This document shows, in pieces, positions 61,272-64,000 of a stretch of 64,000 nucleotides of DNA. The notes under the pieces are model-generated. The model ran no database searches. It saw only the letters and a list, made by a program, of their open reading frames with translations, and was not told the origin of the DNA. The stretch comes from Citrobacter werkmanii NBRC 105721 (GTDB taxonomy: Bacteria; Pseudomonadota; Gammaproteobacteria; Enterobacterales; Enterobacteriaceae). The position numbers and the translations under genes were made by a program. The stretch covers positions 405,009 to 469,008 of the forward strand of contig BBMW01000007.1 in NCBI GenBank assembly GCA_000759755.1, in the 5' to 3' direction. Each line of letters opens with the position of its first letter. Position 1 is the first letter of the stretch.

Positions 61272-63791
61272 TTATGCGCCTACAGGCACATTATGCGCGG
61301 TGTTTTGCAGCACCGGTCCGGTATATTTCTCGATCTGCAACTGTGACATCTGCCCGCAGTTCCCCTGCGCCAGGCTGGAGGAACCGACGTCAAAGGTCAG
61401 ACAGTTGACGTTACCGTTCTTACACAGCGAACCAGGCTGTGACGGATCGGCCGGGTCAAACCACGCCCCTTCGCTGATTCGCACCACCCCTTCACGGACG
61501 TTATCAGTGATCACCGCCCCTACCAGGATCTGCCCGCGATCGTTAAAGGCACGAACCAGATCGCCCGCACTAATACCACGCGCGGCCGCATCCTTCGGAT
61601 GGATCCAGATAGCCTCACGGTCGGCTACCGCATACTTCTTACGCAGCGGCGTGTTGTCGAGCTGAGAGTGTAGACGGTTAATCGGGTGACCGGTATTCAG
61701 CGACAGTGGGTATTTCGCTGCTTCCGGCCCGCGATACCACTCGTGAGGCGGCATCCAGGTTGGGATCGCTTTACAGTCCTCGTAGCCCATTTTGGCAATG
61801 GCATCAGAATAGATTTCGATTTTGCCGGACGGCGTACCCAGCGGATTAAGCAGCGGATTCTCGCGGAAATCAGCAAAGCGTACCCACTGTTTATTCTCTT
61901 CCGGAATCGGGAAGCGAATGTAGTTGTTGGACGCCCAGAACATATCAAACGGCGGCAGCGCCACGCGTGCGTTACGCGCCTGGGCTTTCATGTCGTCATA
62001 CATGCCTTTTAACCATAACATCTCATCTTTACCTTCGGTAAAGGCGTCGTGTACGCCGAGGATCTCGGCAATACCGGCAAAGACGTCAAAGTCATTTTTC
62101 GCTTCATGCTGTGGCGGCACACACTGGCGTAGCGGGAAGACGTAGAGCTGCGAGTAGTCGCCGCCCATGTCCAGGTCATTACGTTCATAGGTCGTGGTGA
62201 CCGGCAGCACGATGTCGGCATGTTTGGCCGTTGCCGTCCAGTAAGGTTCGTTGACGACCACGGTCTCCGGGTTCTGCCAGGCTTTGACCAGGTTATTGGT
62301 ATCCTGATGCTGGTGGAAGGTATTCCCCCCCGCCACGTAGACCATTTTAATATCCGGGTAGGTCACTTTCGTGCCGTTATAATCAATGGTCTTGCCAGGG
62401 TTCGCCAGCGCATCGGCAATGCGCGCCACTGGGAACGGTGTAATATCTTTTGCCGCCGGAGAGGTTGGGCTACCCGCCGAGATCCCAGCGAGAATGCCGC
62501 CGCGCGCGGTCGGGCTACCGCCAGAAGAGTAGTGATAGCTAAAGCCGAAGCCGCCGCCAGGCAGGCCAATCTGCCCCAGCATCGACGCCAGCGTCACCAT
62601 CATCCAGTGCGCCTGTTCACCGTGGTGCTGGCGCTGAATGCCCCAACCGCCCATGATCATGGTGCGGTGTTTTGCCATATCGCGCGCCAGCTGTTTGATC
62701 ACCTCGGCATCAACACCGCTGATGTCCGCCGCCCAATTGGCGTCTTTCACAATACCGTCGTCCTCACCGGTCAGGTAGGCTTCAAACTTATCGAAGCCGA
62801 CGGTATAGGTTTTCAGGAAGTCAGCGTTATGTAGTTTTTCCACCAATAGCGTATGGGCAATCCCCGCCATCAGCGCACAGTCGGTATAGCTGTGCGGGCC
62901 AATCCACTCGGCACCCAGCATACGGGCGCTGTCGCTGTGCACCGGATCGATACAGATCATCCGGGTGCCTTTTTTCTTCAGCGCTTCAAAACCAGTCAGG
63001 CTGACGTGATCCGGCAGGTTCCAGCTGTTTTTAAGCGTGATCATAGGGTTACAGCCAATCATCACCACCAGCTCGGTGTTTTCAATGACGTTCGGCCATG
63101 CGGTCTGCTGCTCATAAACCTCAACAGAGCCCACTACATGCGGCATTATTACCTGTGCGGCACCGGTCGAATAGTCGCCGGAGTAGCCGACAAAACCGCC
63201 TGCCAGGTTCATCATGCGCTGCAGTAGCGTTCTTGGGTTGTGGAACATCCCCACGCTTTTCCAGCCATAAGAGCCCGCATAGATAGAGGACGGTCCGTGC
63301 TCTTTCTGCAGACGGCTGATTTCACCGGCCACCAGATGCAGCGCCTTATCCCAGCTCACGCGCACCCACTCATCGCGGCCACGCAGCTCAGGTTTACAGT
63401 CTTTCGCGCCGCCTTCCAGCCAGCTTTTACGCACCATCGGGTACTTAATGCGGTTTTCGGCATACACCTGATAGGGTGCCATGGTAATCAGTTCGTTCGG
63501 ATACGGATCGTCTTTCACCGGGCGAACGTCAACCATTTTGCCATCACGGACGATCGCTTCAAACGCGCCCCAGTGGGCACCGGTCAGAATGCCGCTTTCC
63601 GCCTGGCGCAGCGCTACAAACTGCGGCAGCGCCTGGCTTATCGCTTCGGCCAGCGCCGAGCGTGGCCACATTCCCGCCAGCAGAGGTGCCGCCATTAAAG
63701 CTCCGGCACCGGCCAGAAAACGGCGACGAGTCAGATTCATACCTGCTTCCTGGCTCTGCTCCGCCATGTCATGGTCATTATTCTTTTTCAT
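61272..63791 (-). CDS. Periplasmic TMAO/S-oxide reductase, molybdopterin (TorA/TorZ family)
   Basis: This 839-residue enzyme reduces trimethylamine N-oxide or biotin/methionine S-oxides in anaerobic respiration. It has a Tat signal (LTRRRFLAG, RR at residues 22-23, then a hydrophobic stretch to SALA) and the bis-MGD reductase fold, with the Mo-ligand Ser in GDYSTGAAQVIMPHVVGSVEVYE and the cofactor-binding stretch GWGIQRQHHGEQ. Remembered comparison places it nearer TorZ than TorA. AAGGAG suits the second of two adjacent ATGs. It follows the cytochrome gene by nine bases, as in torYZ and torCA operons. Confidence 0.88.
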   Translation of the reverse strand: MKKNNDHDMAEQSQEAGMNLTRRRFLAGAGALMAAPLLAGMWPRSALAEAISQALPQFVALRQAESGILTGAHWGAFEAIVRDGKMVDVRPVKDDPYPNELITMAPYQVYAENRIKYPMVRKSWLEGGAKDCKPELRGRDEWVRVSWDKALHLVAGEISRLQKEHGPSSIYAGSYGWKSVGMFHNPRTLLQRMMNLAGGFVGYSGDYSTGAAQVIMPHVVGSVEVYEQQTAWPNVIENTELVVMIGCNPMITLKNSWNLPDHVSLTGFEALKKKGTRMICIDPVHSDSARMLGAEWIGPHSYTDCALMAGIAHTLLVEKLHNADFLKTYTVGFDKFEAYLTGEDDGIVKDANWAADISGVDAEVIKQLARDMAKHRTMIMGGWGIQRQHHGEQAHWMMVTLASMLGQIGLPGGGFGFSYHYSSGGSPTARGGILAGISAGSPTSPAAKDITPFPVARIADALANPGKTIDYNGTKVTYPDIKMVYVAGGNTFHQHQDTNNLVKAWQNPETVVVNEPYWTATAKHADIVLPVTTTYERNDLDMGGDYSQLYVFPLRQCVPPQHEAKNDFDVFAGIAEILGVHDAFTEGKDEMLWLKGMYDDMKAQARNARVALPPFDMFWASNNYIRFPIPEENKQWVRFADFRENPLLNPLGTPSGKIEIYSDAIAKMGYEDCKAIPTWMPPHEWYRGPEAAKYPLSLNTGHPINRLHSQLDNTPLRKKYAVADREAIWIHPKDAAARGISAGDLVRAFNDRGQILVGAVITDNVREGVVRISEGAWFDPADPSQPGSLCKNGNVNCLTFDVGSSSLAQGNCGQMSQLQIEKYTGPVLQNTAHNVPVGA

Positions 63792-63800
63792 CATGGCTCC

Positions 63801-64000
63801 TTATTTTTTGTCCTGATCGGCTGCTGCGGGCATGTCGCTCGCGTGTTTTTGTACGTACTGGGTCAGAAGACGAACCTGTTCCTGCGTCAGCGACGTACGA
63901 CCGGACATGCCTTTAACCACCCCAATCCACTGGTTGGCATTAAAGCGATTCAACTCGGTAAGACCGTGGCAACCGGTACAGTTGTTAGCCATGAGATCGG
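63801..64000 (-). CDS. C-type cytochrome of the reductase (TorC/TorY type), 3' end only
   Basis: The last 66 or so residues of a gene that continues past the window edge. The visible part holds a CTGCH heme site followed by a helical domain (NANQWIGVVKGMSGRTSLTQ, LLTQYVQKHASDM), the C-terminal monoheme domain of TorC/TorY pentaheme cytochromes. The frame is open to the window end. This membrane-bound cytochrome passes quinol electrons to the periplasmic reductase encoded next. Confidence 0.82.
   Translation of the reverse strand, partial: DLMANNCTGCHGLTELNRFNANQWIGVVKGMSGRTSLTQEQVRLLTQYVQKHASDMPAAADQDKK

Overview
The window is a chromosomal segment of an Enterobacteriaceae species close to Escherichia and Salmonella. 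The backbone gene order (pyrC-dinI-bssS-solA-yceO-yceJ-yceI-trhO-lpxL-mdtG-msyB-yceK-opgHGC-clsC-ymdB-ymdA-csg-ycdZYX-ghrA-serX) and the remembered protein similarities fit the E. coli layout with moderate divergence. Citrobacter is the best guess for the genus, but this is inference and no search was run.

Region 1 (1-26.1 kb) is core genome. It carries the 3' end of pyrC, a LexA-controlled dinI, biofilm regulator bssS, sarcosine-type oxidase solA, the small membrane protein yceO, cytochrome b561 yceJ with periplasmic yceI, tRNA hydroxylase trhO, lipid A acyltransferase lpxL and efflux pump mdtG. A MASE4-GGDEF diguanylate cyclase sits in an AT-rich patch between mdtG and msyB, where E. coli has no gene. 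Then come the osmoregulated periplasmic glucan genes (opgGH, opgC), cardiolipin synthase clsC with ymdB, the complete divergent curli locus (csgBAC/csgDEFG), ycdZYX, ghrA and the tRNA-Ser gene serX.

Region 2 (26.1-61.1 kb) is a genomic island of about 35 kb in the 3' end of serX. Three direct copies of the tRNA 3' end plus flank lie at its left edge and one at its right edge, next to an integrase fragment. It encodes a complete type VI secretion system. Twelve of the 13 core components are easily assigned and the 13th, TssA, is the long form. A leftward operon (tssBCEFG-fha-tssJKL-clpV-tagO-tssA-tssM-tagA, then an Hcp-like gene and small ORFs) faces a rightward cargo operon: hcp, a predicted membrane-acting effector with a multi-pass immunity candidate, vgrG, a DUF2169 adaptor, a PAAR-Rhs effector of 1497 residues with an HNH-like nuclease tip, and its immunity candidate. 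Behind this is a graveyard of displaced Rhs tips: a frameshifted GIY-YIG toxin tip with an Imm26-like partner, an ISAs1/H-repeat transposase scrap, an orphan small ORF, shuffled Rhs core fragments and the integrase remnant.

Region 3 (61.2-64 kb) returns to backbone-like DNA. It holds a Tat-exported molybdopterin TMAO/S-oxide reductase and the 3' end of its pentaheme-type cytochrome partner. The most novel-looking items are the Hcp-linked effector/immunity pair (48760-50340), the Rhs tip with its 95-residue partner, the decayed GIY-YIG/Imm26 module, and a 23-bp palindrome upstream of tssB.
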